A stretch of 64,000 nucleotides of DNA from assembly GCA_003347645.1 (NCBI GenBank), contig QDFX01000005.1:1-64000 (forward strand), in the 5' to 3' direction. Shown piece by piece: positions 37,510-45,031 of the stretch. Numbering within the stretch: position 1 is the first letter of the stretch; each line of letters opens with the position of its first letter. A program made the position numbers and the translations under genes. The stretch comes from Rhizobiaceae bacterium CPCC 101076 (lineage in GTDB: Bacteria > Pseudomonadota > Alphaproteobacteria > Rhizobiales > Methylopilaceae). The notes under the pieces were generated by a model. That model was given only the letters and a program-made list of their open reading frames with translations, made no database searches and was not told where the DNA came from.

Positions 37510-38712
37510 TCAGACGGCAGACCTTCGTTTGGCAAGGAGCGCACGGGCTCCCAGCGCAATAAATCCGACAACGAGCCCCCAGAAGGCCGAGCCGATGCCG
37601 AACAGAGCGACACCGGACGCGGTTGCCGCAAAGGTAAGGACCGCCGCCTCGCGATCCTCGGGCACGGCGACCATGTTGACCACCGCATTCGTCAACGGAC
37701 CGAGCAGAGCGATGCCGGCGATCGCGGCGATGGTCTCGGGACGCATGGTCATGAACAGGCCGATCAGCGGCGCGGAGAAGAGCGCGAGCAGGACATAGAA
37801 GCCCGAATAGATGATGCCGACGACCCAGCGGCGTTGCTTGTCGGGATGAGCGTCCTCGCCCGTGCAGATCGCGGCGGTGATGGCGGCGAGGTTCGTGCTG
37901 TGGGCGCCGAAGGGTGCGAGCACGAGCCAGAGCAGGCCGGTCGTGAGCAGGATCGGCTCCGGGCGCGGCTTGTAGCCGGCGGAGCTCAGCACGACGAGGC
38001 CAGGCAGGTTCTGCGAGACGAGCGTCACCAGGAACAACGGCACGCCGAGGCTGATGATGGCGCGTGGATCGAATTCGGGCGTCGTCCATTCCAGCATGCC
38101 GAACAAAGATGATGAGGACAGCCCGCTCGCATCCCCTCGCCCGATGACGATGCCTACGGCGACGACGAGCACGATTAGCATGGCGTAGATCGGCAACCGC
38201 TGGCGCACCACGACGAAGACCAGAAGCAGGGTCACCGCGACCAGGAGATCCGACTGCAGGGTGCGGAACAGATTGAGGCAGAACGGGAGGAGCACTCCTG
38301 CCAGCATTGCGGCGGCGATCGAGGACGGAATACGCGCCGCGAGCCGCCCCAAAGCGGGGATGAAGCCGAGCAGCACCATCAGCGTCGCCGCAAAGACGAA
38401 AGCGCCTATCGCGACCGGCCAGCCGGGACTGAGCGTGCTCGCGGCGATGAGCGCAGCACCCGGCGTTGACCAGGCGAGAACGATCGGCATGCGGAAGAAC
38501 AGGCTCAGCCCGCTTCCGGCGATGGCAATTCCGAGGCAGAGCGCGGTAATCGAGGACGAGATGTCCGCCAGGCTGCCGCCCATGGCTTGCGCGGCCTGGA
38601 CGTTGATGGCGACCGTACTGCCGAAGCCGACCAGAGCGGCGACGAGCGCTGACGTGAACGCCGAGAGCGGAACCAACCCGCCTGCCCTCTTGTCTTCTGC
38701 CTCGTCAGCCAT
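37510..38712 (-). CDS. BenE-family benzoate/H+ symporter-like transporter
   Basis: A 400-residue membrane protein with about eleven to twelve spans and the BenE family segments FTSALVAALVGFGSTVAINV, LAWSTPGAALIAAS and PFGAHSTNLAAITAAICTG. Family members import benzoate with protons, but no aromatic-degradation gene is near, so the substrate is open. The ATG is 22 bases beyond the U-tract of the rpoZ terminator, so expression needs read-through or a promoter within rpoZ. In related genomes rpoZ and rsh are usually neighbours (by memory), which would make this an insertion. Confidence 0.88.
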   Translation of the reverse strand: MADEAEDKRAGGLVPLSAFTSALVAALVGFGSTVAINVQAAQAMGGSLADISSSITALCLGIAIAGSGLSLFFRMPIVLAWSTPGAALIAASTLSPGWPVAIGAFVFAATLMVLLGFIPALGRLAARIPSSIAAAMLAGVLLPFCLNLFRTLQSDLLVAVTLLLVFVVVRQRLPIYAMLIVLVVAVGIVIGRGDASGLSSSSLFGMLEWTTPEFDPRAIISLGVPLFLVTLVSQNLPGLVVLSSAGYKPRPEPILLTTGLLWLVLAPFGAHSTNLAAITAAICTGEDAHPDKQRRWVVGIIYSGFYVLLALFSAPLIGLFMTMRPETIAAIAGIALLGPLTNAVVNMVAVPEDREAAVLTFAATASGVALFGIGSAFWGLVVGFIALGARALLAKRRSAV

Positions 38713-38734
38713 GGCGAATGACCCAAAGCCGCCA

Positions 38735-38767
38735 TAAAAAAATGTCCCCGCCGATGGGCGGGGACAT
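38735..38767 (-). terminator. Rho-independent terminator of rpoZ
   Basis: ATGTCCCCGCC (38742-38752) pairs with GGCGGGGACAT (38757-38767), an 11-pair stem with a GATG loop. On the minus strand it is followed by seven U residues (A run 38736-38742). It sits 20 bases after the rpoZ stop and just ahead of the BenE start. Confidence 0.93.
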
Positions 38768-38787
38768 GACGTTCAGTTCAGGACCGA

Positions 38788-39171
38788 CTAGTCGGCGCCG
38801 TCGTCGTCGTTGCTGGTGTCGACCGGCGGGGCCAAGCCTTCGAGGCCGCGGAGAAGGTCTTCCTCGGTCATGCGATCGAAAGCGATATCGTCGTTGCCGC
38901 CGGCGGCAAGCATCGGAACGGGCTCCGGCTCGGGCTCGTCCACCTCAACATGCTTCTGCAGCGAATGGATGAGATCTTCCTTGAGATCCTCGGCCTTGAT
39001 GGCGACATCGGCGATCTCGCGGAGTGCGACGACCGGGTTCTTGTCGTTGTCGCGGTCGACCAGCAGCGGCTGGCCGCCTGCAATCAGACGAGCGCGGTGG
39101 CCGGCGAGCAGGACCAGCTCAAAACGGTTTTCGACCTTGTCGATGCAATCTTCGACGGTAACGCGGGCCAT
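38788..39171 (-). CDS. rpoZ: RNA polymerase omega subunit
   Basis: Omega assists assembly of RNA polymerase and in many bacteria forms part of the ppGpp site. The 127-residue protein has the family start [20 protein letters not shown], then [13 protein letters not shown] and [14 protein letters not shown], and a long acidic C-terminal tail ([11 protein letters not shown] ... NDDDGAD) typical of alphaproteobacteria. It is divergent from the NYN-domain gene with 248 bases between. Confidence 0.96.
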   Translation of the reverse strand: MARVTVEDCIDKVENRFELVLLAGHRARLIAGGQPLLVDRDNDKNPVVALREIADVAIKAEDLKEDLIHSLQKHVEVDEPEPEPVPMLAAGGNDDIAFDRMTEEDLLRGLEGLAPPVDTSNDDDGAD

Positions 39172-39268
39172 GGGCGGCCTTTCTCAGGATTCGGATCGGG
39201 AGATTGACTCGTCACATAACCTGCATCTGCGTCAGGTTCAAGGCTGACGGGATAAGCCTGCCGCGCGC

Positions 39269-39290
39269 TTGACACATCTCGACGCGAGAT
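39269..39290. promoter_or_regulatory. TTGACA box with adjacent dyad between rpoZ and NYN gene
   Basis: TTGACA at 39269-39274 is followed at once by a perfect dyad, ATCTCG (39276-39281), three bases, CGAGAT (39285-39290). It is 130 bases ahead of the NYN start on the plus strand. A matching -10 could not be named with confidence. The rest of the 248-base divergent gap shows no other structure. Confidence 0.35.
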
Positions 39291-39419
39291 CGACATCTTC
39301 AGAATGATTTCAAATCACGGACGCGGATTTTTCGTCCGACGGTTTTTCAGGCGATCCTTTTCTATTTGGTTGCGCTGATCTCGTCTCAAGGCCGCGTCCG
39401 GTAAACCATTGCCGGGACC

Positions 39420-40013
39420 ATGACCCACAACGTGCCCAGGATCGCCCTGTTCATCGACGGCGCCAATTTCTATTCCAGCGCGAAAACTCTCGGCTTCGAT
39501 ATCGATTATCGCAAATTGCTCAAGGAGTTCGGCAGCTACGGCCAGCTGATCCGAGCCTATTATTACACCGCCATGGTCGAGGATCAGGAATATTCCTCGC
39601 TCCGGCCGCTGGTCGATTGGCTCGACTACAACGGCTACACGGTCGTGACCAAGCCGACCAAGGAATATGTCGACGGCTCGACGGGTCGCCGCAAATTCAA
39701 GGGCAATATGGACGTCGAGCTGACGGTCGACGCGCTCGAGATCGCTGAACGCGCGGATCACATCTATCTGTTCTCTGGCGATGGCGACTTTCGTTCCCTG
39801 GTGGCGGCGCTCCAGCGCAAGGGCGTACGGGTGACGGTCGTCTCCACGGTGGCGACCCAGCCGCCAATGATCTCCGACGACCTCCGCCGTCAGGCCGACG
39901 AGTTCCTCGATATCTCCGAGCTCAACACCAAGATCGGCCGACCTCAGGCCGACCGTCCGGATCGGCTGCCCCGCTTCGTGCGCGGGCCCTCGGCGGACGA
40001 TGTCGAGGACTGA
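39420..40013 (+). CDS. LabA-like NYN-domain putative RNase
   Basis: NYN domains are PIN-like nucleases; the LabA group has unknown targets in bacteria. The 197-residue protein shows the metal-site pattern RIALFIDGANFYSSA (Asp early), FKGNMDVELTVDALE (KGNMDVELTVDA) and IYLFSGDGDFRSLVAALQ (SGDGDF), all acidic residues retained. The stop codon is UGA followed by C, and the next gene runs in the same frame three bases later, a point discussed in the findings. Confidence 0.9.
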   Translation: MTHNVPRIALFIDGANFYSSAKTLGFDIDYRKLLKEFGSYGQLIRAYYYTAMVEDQEYSSLRPLVDWLDYNGYTVVTKPTKEYVDGSTGRRKFKGNMDVELTVDALEIAERADHIYLFSGDGDFRSLVAALQRKGVRVTVVSTVATQPPMISDDLRRQADEFLDISELNTKIGRPQADRPDRLPRFVRGPSADDVED

Positions 40014-40016
40014 CCC

Positions 40017-40649
40017 ATCACTCCCGTTCAGCCACCGCACGATTGTCCGCTCTGCCCGCGTCTCGTTGCCTTCCGCGAGACGTGGCGCGAACGCGCGCCG
40101 ACCTGGCACAACGCACCGGTCCGGAGCTTCGGGCCCGAAAATGCCGAGCTTCTGATCATCGGCCTCGCGCCGGGATTGCAAGGCGCGAACCGCACCGGCC
40201 GCCCTTTCACCGGAGACTGGGCCGGCGATCTGCTTTACGCGACGCTGCTGGAATTCGGCTTCGCCACGGGTGTTTACGACGAGCGGCCGGATGACGGGCT
40301 CGAACTCGTCGGCGCGCGGATCGTCAACGCCGTGCGCTGCGTGCCGCCGCAGAACAAGCCGGTCGGCGCCGAGATCAATACTTGCCGCCAGTTCCTGACC
40401 GGCGAGTTCGAAGGACTGCCGAACGTGAAGGCCGTCGTTCTACTGGGGCGCATCGCTCACGAGAGCACGCTTCGCGCGCTCGGTGCACCGATGAATGCCG
40501 CCAAGTTCGGTCATGGCGCCGAGCACGATATCGGCCGGATCAGGCTTTTCGATAGCTATCATTGCTCCCGTTACAACACGAATACCGGCCGGCTAACCAC
40601 CGATATGTTCAGGGCGGTGTTCGCCCGGGTGCAGGAGTATCTGTGCTGA
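40017..40649 (+). CDS. Type-5 uracil-DNA glycosylase (UdgB-like), apparent AUC start
   Basis: The enzyme removes uracil and other deaminated bases from DNA. The product has an iron-sulfur-type Cys set (DCPLC near residues 9-13; RCVPPQNKPVGAEINTC), motif GLAPGLQGANRTGRPFTGD and the closing FDSYHCSRYNTNTGRL. No ATG, GTG or TTG occurs between the preceding stop (40011-40013) and the conserved DCPLCPRL. An ATC codon at 40017 lies seven bases after GAGGA (40005-40009) and gives a family-sized 210-residue protein, so I place the start there. A TTG at 40176 would cut off the first two cysteines and motif start. Confidence 0.8.
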   Translation: MTPVQPPHDCPLCPRLVAFRETWRERAPTWHNAPVRSFGPENAELLIIGLAPGLQGANRTGRPFTGDWAGDLLYATLLEFGFATGVYDERPDDGLELVGARIVNAVRCVPPQNKPVGAEINTCRQFLTGEFEGLPNVKAVVLLGRIAHESTLRALGAPMNAAKFGHGAEHDIGRIRLFDSYHCSRYNTNTGRLTTDMFRAVFARVQEYLC

Positions 40650-40694
40650 GGGAGTTTCGGTTTCGGTTAGTTCACCCAAACCTATGGATGATTC

Positions 40695-40798
40695 AGGACC
40701 GGGAGAGCGCCCGCTAGTTTAGTGGGCAAGAGCAATTCCCTCCCTGTTGCTCTTCTTGGCAGAAGCCCCGCCCCGCCTCCCGGCGGGGCTTCTTTTTA
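40695..40798 (+). ncRNA. Candidate small RNA: three stem-loops, last a terminator
   Basis: In the gap between the glycosylase stop and smpB three hairpins stand in series: 40709-40716 with 40720-40727 (8 pairs, one G-U), 40728-40735 with 40747-40754 (8 perfect pairs, 11-base loop UUCCCUCCCUG), and 40761-40772 with 40782-40793 (12 pairs, loop CCGCCUCCC) followed by five U residues. Both larger loops are C-rich and complementary to Shine-Dalgarno sequences, a feature of the rhizobial cuckoo/alpha-r14 sRNA group. The 5' end near 40695 is assumed from a weak TATGGA box at 40683. An extended 3' UTR of the glycosylase mRNA is the other reading. Confidence 0.5.
40761..40798 (+). terminator. Rho-independent terminator before smpB
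   Basis: AGAAGCCCCGCC (40761-40772) pairs with GGCGGGGCTTCT (40782-40793), then TTTTT (40794-40798 region). It works on the plus strand for the glycosylase or the small RNA candidate. On the minus strand no U-tract follows, so it is weak for smpB. Confidence 0.88.
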
Positions 40799-41272
40799 GC
40801 CTCGGTCCCTGAGCACTCGTGCTTTTTCGCGGTTCCAGTCGCGCTTCTTCTCGGTTTCACGCTTGTCGTGCAGCTTCTTGCCCTTGGCGAGCGCGATCTC
40901 GACCTTCGCCCTGCCCTGCTCGTTGAAATAAAGCTTGAGCGGAACGACCGTCATGCCCTCGCGCTGGACGGCATTGGCAAGCTTGGCGATCTGGCGGCGA
41001 TGCAGCAGCAGCTTTCGCGGCCGCTTGGCCTCGTGATTGAAGCGGTTGGCCGCGAGATATTCCGGGATATAGGCGTTGTAGAGCCACATATCGCCATTCT
41101 TCTCGGCGGCGTGGCTCTCCGCGATCGTCGCCTTGCCGGTGCGCAGCGATTTGACCTCGGTGCCGGTCAGCACGATGCCGGCCTCGAAGACCTCGCCGAT
41201 CTCATAGTGGTAGCGGGCCTGACGATGGTCGGCGACGAGTGTGCGCTTCTGCTCCGCCTTGGCGGCACTCAT
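40796..41272 (-). CDS. smpB: SsrA-binding protein SmpB
   Basis: SmpB binds tmRNA for trans-translation of stalled ribosomes. The 158-residue protein starts [19 protein letters not shown] and has [19 protein letters not shown], with a basic lysine-rich C-terminal tail ([20 protein letters not shown]) that enters the ribosome A site. It overlaps the dapA stop by four bases, the usual alphaproteobacterial dapA-smpB arrangement. Confidence 0.97.
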   Translation of the reverse strand: MSAAKAEQKRTLVADHRQARYHYEIGEVFEAGIVLTGTEVKSLRTGKATIAESHAAEKNGDMWLYNAYIPEYLAANRFNHEAKRPRKLLLHRRQIAKLANAVQREGMTVVPLKLYFNEQGRAKVEIALAKGKKLHDKRETEKKRDWNREKARVLRDRG

Positions 41273-42156
41273 CCGTTTAACACGCCCGCATGCACCATCG
41301 CCTTACGGACGGCCTCTTTTGCTCCGACGGTGGCGGGCATCAGGGGCAAGCGGACTTCGTCAGCGACCCGGCCGAGAATCGACAGGCCGGCCTTGGCACC
41401 GGCAACGCCCGGATCCATGAAAACCGCGGCGTGGAGCGGGATGAGCTTGTCCTGGATATCAAGCGCCTTGGCGTAGTCGCCAGCCTGCGTCGCGAGCTGG
41501 AGCTCCGAGCAGAGGCGCGGCGCGATGTTCGACACGACGGAGATGCAGCCCTGCCCGCCGGCGGCGTTATAGGCGAGCGCGGTCATGTCCTCGCCCGAAA
41601 GCTGGATGAACTCCTTGCCCATCGCGGCGCGCTGCTGGCTGACGCGAGCGAGATTGCCCGTCGCGTCCTTCACGCCGACGACGTTCTTCAGCTCGAACAG
41701 GCGGGCCATGGTCTCGACCGAGATATCGACGACGCTGCGGCCCGGTATGTTGTAGATGAAGATCGGAATGCCGATGGCGTCGTTGATCGCCTTGAAATGC
41801 TGGAACACGCCTTCCTGCGTCGGCTTGTTGTAATAGGGCGTGACGACGAGAGCTGCCTGGGCACCGGCCTTTTCGACATAGCGGGCGAGCTCTACGGCTT
41901 CCGCTGTGGAATTGGAGCCCGCACCGGCGATGACCGGCACTCGACCGCGCGCTTCGTCCACGCACATGCGGATGACGGCACGGTGCTCCTCATGTGTGAG
42001 TGTCGGCGTTTCTCCGGTGGTGCCGACGGGAACGAGGCCGTGGGTGCCTTCCTCGATCTGCCAGCTCACCAGCTCACGGAACGCTTTTTCGTCGACGGCG
42101 CCGTCGCGAAAAGGCGTGACCAGAGCAGTGAAAGAACCCTTGAACGGGTGCGACAT
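41269..42156 (-). CDS. dapA: 4-hydroxy-tetrahydrodipicolinate synthase
   Basis: DapA condenses pyruvate with aspartate semialdehyde, the first step to lysine and diaminopimelate. The 295-residue protein has the class I aldolase Schiff-base lysine K163 in [10 protein letters not shown] and Tyr135 in [12 protein letters not shown], plus TTGETPTL near residue 46. Lysine feedback residues were not analysed. It is the first gene of the dapA-smpB pair. Confidence 0.96.
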   Translation of the reverse strand: MSHPFKGSFTALVTPFRDGAVDEKAFRELVSWQIEEGTHGLVPVGTTGETPTLTHEEHRAVIRMCVDEARGRVPVIAGAGSNSTAEAVELARYVEKAGAQAALVVTPYYNKPTQEGVFQHFKAINDAIGIPIFIYNIPGRSVVDISVETMARLFELKNVVGVKDATGNLARVSQQRAAMGKEFIQLSGEDMTALAYNAAGGQGCISVVSNIAPRLCSELQLATQAGDYAKALDIQDKLIPLHAAVFMDPGVAGAKAGLSILGRVADEVRLPLMPATVGAKEAVRKAMVHAGVLNG

Positions 42157-42333
42157 CTCGATGTTCCTCAGAATGGGCGGTAAGCTTTAATCCCGCCGAG
42201 CTTCCGGGGGAAGCCCCTCGCCGCTGAGGTGTAGGGTCACGCTTTTGCCCGCATTGCGGCCTACCTGACCGTGGCGGTTAGCGTTTCGTAAACAATCGCG
42301 CGTAAGACTTGGGGGCATCTACGGAGATATCGC

Positions 42334-44568
42334 GTGAGATCGAGACCGCTCGTTACCGGCCTCTCAATTCTGCTTTGCTCCACCGTGCTCGCCTCTGCGG
42401 CTGAGCGCGTTCCCATGCCCGCGCCCCGCCCCTCGACCGAGGCGACCTCATCGATTCCCGCGGCCACCACTCCGTCTGCCGTGGCTCCGCTGCCAACGCC
42501 CGCGCCGCGCCTGCAATCAACCGCATCACAGCCCGCTCCGGGCCCCGGCTCGCTCGGCATTCCGGCCCAGCTGTTCACGGCGCCGCCCGTCCAGGCCAAC
42601 GCCTTCGCACCGAGTTCGCCCGCCGTCAGCAACGGTTTGTCGTCGCTGCTCGGCGCCTCGCGCGATTCCTCGACCGGCATCAACCAGTCGGACGTCGTGC
42701 TGATCAAGACCGCGATCGCCTATCTCGACGGCGGAAAGCTCGGCGATGCCCAGCCGATCCGCGACCAGCTTCGCGATCGCGCCGCCCGAACCTTGTTCGA
42801 CTGGCTGACGATCCGTGCCGCGTCGCGCCAAGTCGGGTTCTCGGCCATGGCCGGCTTCCTGAACGACAATCCCGACTGGCCGGCCCGCGCGCTGATCACC
42901 CGTCGTGCTGAGGAAGCGCTCTACCTCGAGAACCTCGACGCGGGCACGATCCGCGCCTTCCTCAGCGGCCGCACGCCGCAGACCGGTCTCGGCAAGCTCG
43001 CCCTCGCCCGCATCTCCGACCGCAACGGTGCCGCGCGCTTGGTCAAATCGGTGTGGCGAGAGGAAGACCTGACACCGGACATTGAGTCGAAGGTGCTGGA
43101 CGAGTTCGGTGGTTTGCTGACCGCCGACGACCATGGCGCCCGGGCCGACCACTTCCTCTACGACGGCGAGACCGCCAACGGCATGCGCAACGCGGCGCGG
43201 GCCGGCTCCGGCTATCAGGCGATCGCCAAGGCTCGCATCGCCGTGGCGCGCAAGACGAAGGACGCCGCGTCTCTGATGGCGGCGGTTCCTTCCAATCTGC
43301 GCAAGACGCCGAGCTACCGCTTCGCCCAGATCAACCTGCTCCTCGCGCAGAACAAGGACGAGGAAGCGGCAAAGCTGATGGTCGAGGTGACGCGCGATCC
43401 GATCGCGCTCGTAGACGAAGGCGCGTGGTGGGAAAAGCGCCGCTGGCTCGCCCGCGATATGCTCGATCTCGGCGATGCGAGAATGGCCTACCGCGTCGCC
43501 GCCGGGCACGGGAACGTCAAGTCGGCGGATATCGCCGACGCCGAATGGCATGCCGGCTGGATCGCTCTGCGTTTCCTGAAGGATCCCACGCTCGCCAAGA
43601 AGCATTTCGCTGAGATCGCCCGTGTCGGCCTGACGCCGATGACAAAGGCGCGCGGCGATTACTGGCTTGGCCGCGCCGAGGAAGCGTCCGGCAATATGGG
43701 CGCGGCGCAGTCCTACTTCGCGTCGGCGGCCCGCTACGGCACTTATTATTACGGCCAGCTCGCTCGCGCCCGGCTCGGCGGCAATCATCCCCCGATCCAG
43801 GCCATGCAGCCGTCGGCGCAGGCCCGCGACGCGTTCAACCGCAATCCGGGCGTCCGCGCCATCCGTATCCTTTATGCGGCGGGTGCGCGCGACAAGGCTA
43901 TCCCCCTCTTCAAGGAAACGGCCGACGCACTTCGCGACACGGCCAGCCTGACGCTGTTGGCGGAAATCGCCGAGAGGAACAACGATCCGCGCGCCCAGCT
44001 TCTGGTCGGCAAGGCGGGCATCCAGAACGGCTTCCCGGTCGAGGTCGCGGCCTGGCCGACGAATGGCGTTCCCAAGTTCCAGCCCGTCGGCATGCCGGTC
44101 GAACTTCCGGTCGTCCACGCGATCGCGCGGCAGGAGAGCGAGTTCAACGCCAGCGCGGTCTCGCACGCCAAGGCCCGCGGGCTCCTGCAGATGCTGCCGG
44201 AGACGGCCAAACGCACTGCGGCCAAAGTCGGCGTGCCGTTCGATGCGAGAAAGCTGAACGACGCCACGTTCAACGCGACCCTTGGCGCGGCGCATCTCGG
44301 CGAGCTGATCGACAATTACGACGGCTCCTACATCATGACCTTCGCCGCCTACAACGCCGGCCCCGGCCGCGTGAAGGAATGGGTGGCGCGCTACGGCGAT
44401 CCGCGCGACCCCAATGTCGACCCGGTCGACTGGGTCGAGCGCATCCCGTTCACCGAGACCCGCAATTACGTTCAGCGGGTGATGGAGAACGTGCAGGTCT
44501 ACCGCATGCGGTTCGGAACGCGCGCACCGCAGAACATCGAAGCTGATCTCCGCCGCGGGCGGAGCTGA
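42334..44568 (+). CDS. Soluble lytic murein transglycosylase (Slt-like)
   Basis: The enzyme cleaves peptidoglycan strands with formation of anhydromuramic ends. The 744-residue exported protein starts with a GTG, has a signal peptide (GLSILLCSTVLASAAE), a proline-rich linker to about residue 80, a helical superhelix, and a C-terminal GH23 domain with the catalytic Glu in HAIARQESEFNASAVS, then AKARGLLQMLPETAKRTAAK and ITFAAYNAGPGRVKEW in the form IMTFAAYNAGPGR. It is divergent from dapA and 178 bases away. Repeat copy 3 follows its stop. Confidence 0.95.
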   Translation: MRSRPLVTGLSILLCSTVLASAAERVPMPAPRPSTEATSSIPAATTPSAVAPLPTPAPRLQSTASQPAPGPGSLGIPAQLFTAPPVQANAFAPSSPAVSNGLSSLLGASRDSSTGINQSDVVLIKTAIAYLDGGKLGDAQPIRDQLRDRAARTLFDWLTIRAASRQVGFSAMAGFLNDNPDWPARALITRRAEEALYLENLDAGTIRAFLSGRTPQTGLGKLALARISDRNGAARLVKSVWREEDLTPDIESKVLDEFGGLLTADDHGARADHFLYDGETANGMRNAARAGSGYQAIAKARIAVARKTKDAASLMAAVPSNLRKTPSYRFAQINLLLAQNKDEEAAKLMVEVTRDPIALVDEGAWWEKRRWLARDMLDLGDARMAYRVAAGHGNVKSADIADAEWHAGWIALRFLKDPTLAKKHFAEIARVGLTPMTKARGDYWLGRAEEASGNMGAAQSYFASAARYGTYYYGQLARARLGGNHPPIQAMQPSAQARDAFNRNPGVRAIRILYAAGARDKAIPLFKETADALRDTASLTLLAEIAERNNDPRAQLLVGKAGIQNGFPVEVAAWPTNGVPKFQPVGMPVELPVVHAIARQESEFNASAVSHAKARGLLQMLPETAKRTAAKVGVPFDARKLNDATFNATLGAAHLGELIDNYDGSYIMTFAAYNAGPGRVKEWVARYGDPRDPNVDPVDWVERIPFTETRNYVQRVMENVQVYRMRFGTRAPQNIEADLRRGRS

Positions 44569-44589
44569 TCTCTTTTCACATGACAGAGC

Positions 44590-44664
44590 CGTCATCCTCC
44601 GGCTCGACCGGAGCATCCATGTTGCGAGCTCCTGTGGATCCTCCGGTCAAGCCGGAGGATGACG
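44590..44664. repeat. Palindromic intergenic repeat, copy 3 (75 bp)
   Basis: Ends are 13-base inverted repeats, CGTCATCCTCCGG (44590-44602) and CCGGAGGATGACG (44652-44664). Internal hairpins are 44594-44602 with 44608-44616 (one mismatch) and 44638-44646 with 44652-44660 (perfect, TCAAG loop). It lies 21 bases after the slt stop. Confidence 0.85.
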
Positions 44665-44955
44665 AGCAATGGGCGCTGCAATAACCGCCGGCGGACGATG
44701 CAGGCGAGCGATACTCCGCTGCGTTCCCCGGACAAGTGCGCGGAGCGCACGCCGATCCGGGCCCAGTGCATGAGTGGCCGCAGGCGCTCAATAGCTGAAG
44801 TGCGGCTTCGCCGCGAGGAACGCTGGGTCCCGGTTCTCAAGATGCAGCTTTGCTGCACCCGGACCGGGACACGGCTGGTGTACGCGCACTCCTAGTCCTC
44901 CCCCATTGCATGAGGGGTGAGTGGCCTGCTTGGGCATCATGATGTCGAGGGACAA

Positions 44956-44991
44956 AAGAAAACCCCGGCGGTTGCCCGCCGGGGTTCTTGA
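44956..44991 (-). terminator. Rho-independent terminator of the porin gene
   Basis: AACCCCGGCGG (44961-44971) pairs perfectly with CCGCCGGGGTT (44976-44986) with a TTGC loop. On the minus strand TTCTTTTGTC follows (44951-44960 reversed). It lies 40-odd bases beyond the porin stop. Confidence 0.9.
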
Positions 44992-45031
44992 ACCTTGATC
45001 GGTTGGCTGATCGTGAGATCAGCCCGCCAGA

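Larger units (their letters stand above)
44569..45031. other. 463-base gene-free gap with several repeats
   Basis: After slt there is repeat copy 3 (44590-44664), then a mirror pair of elements: one near 44721-44766 with an inner GTGCGC/GCGCAC hairpin (44736-44750) and an inverted, diverged partner near 44821-44872 with an inner TGCAGC/GCTGCA hairpin (44843-44857). The ends of both share a CCCGG and CCCAG(C) pattern. A further CCCC/GGGG stem lies near 44900-44917 and the porin terminator at 44956-44991. No gene or RNA is evident. Confidence 0.65.

Noticed and set aside
35519-37798. Very long plus-strand reading frame (759 codons) opposite rsh
   Set aside because: It mirrors the rsh codons in GC-rich DNA, has no family sequence and no ribosome-binding site; rsh is certain.
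42526-44616. 696-codon minus-strand frame opposite the lytic transglycosylase
   Set aside because: It is antisense to a well-supported GH23 gene and has no recognisable domain.
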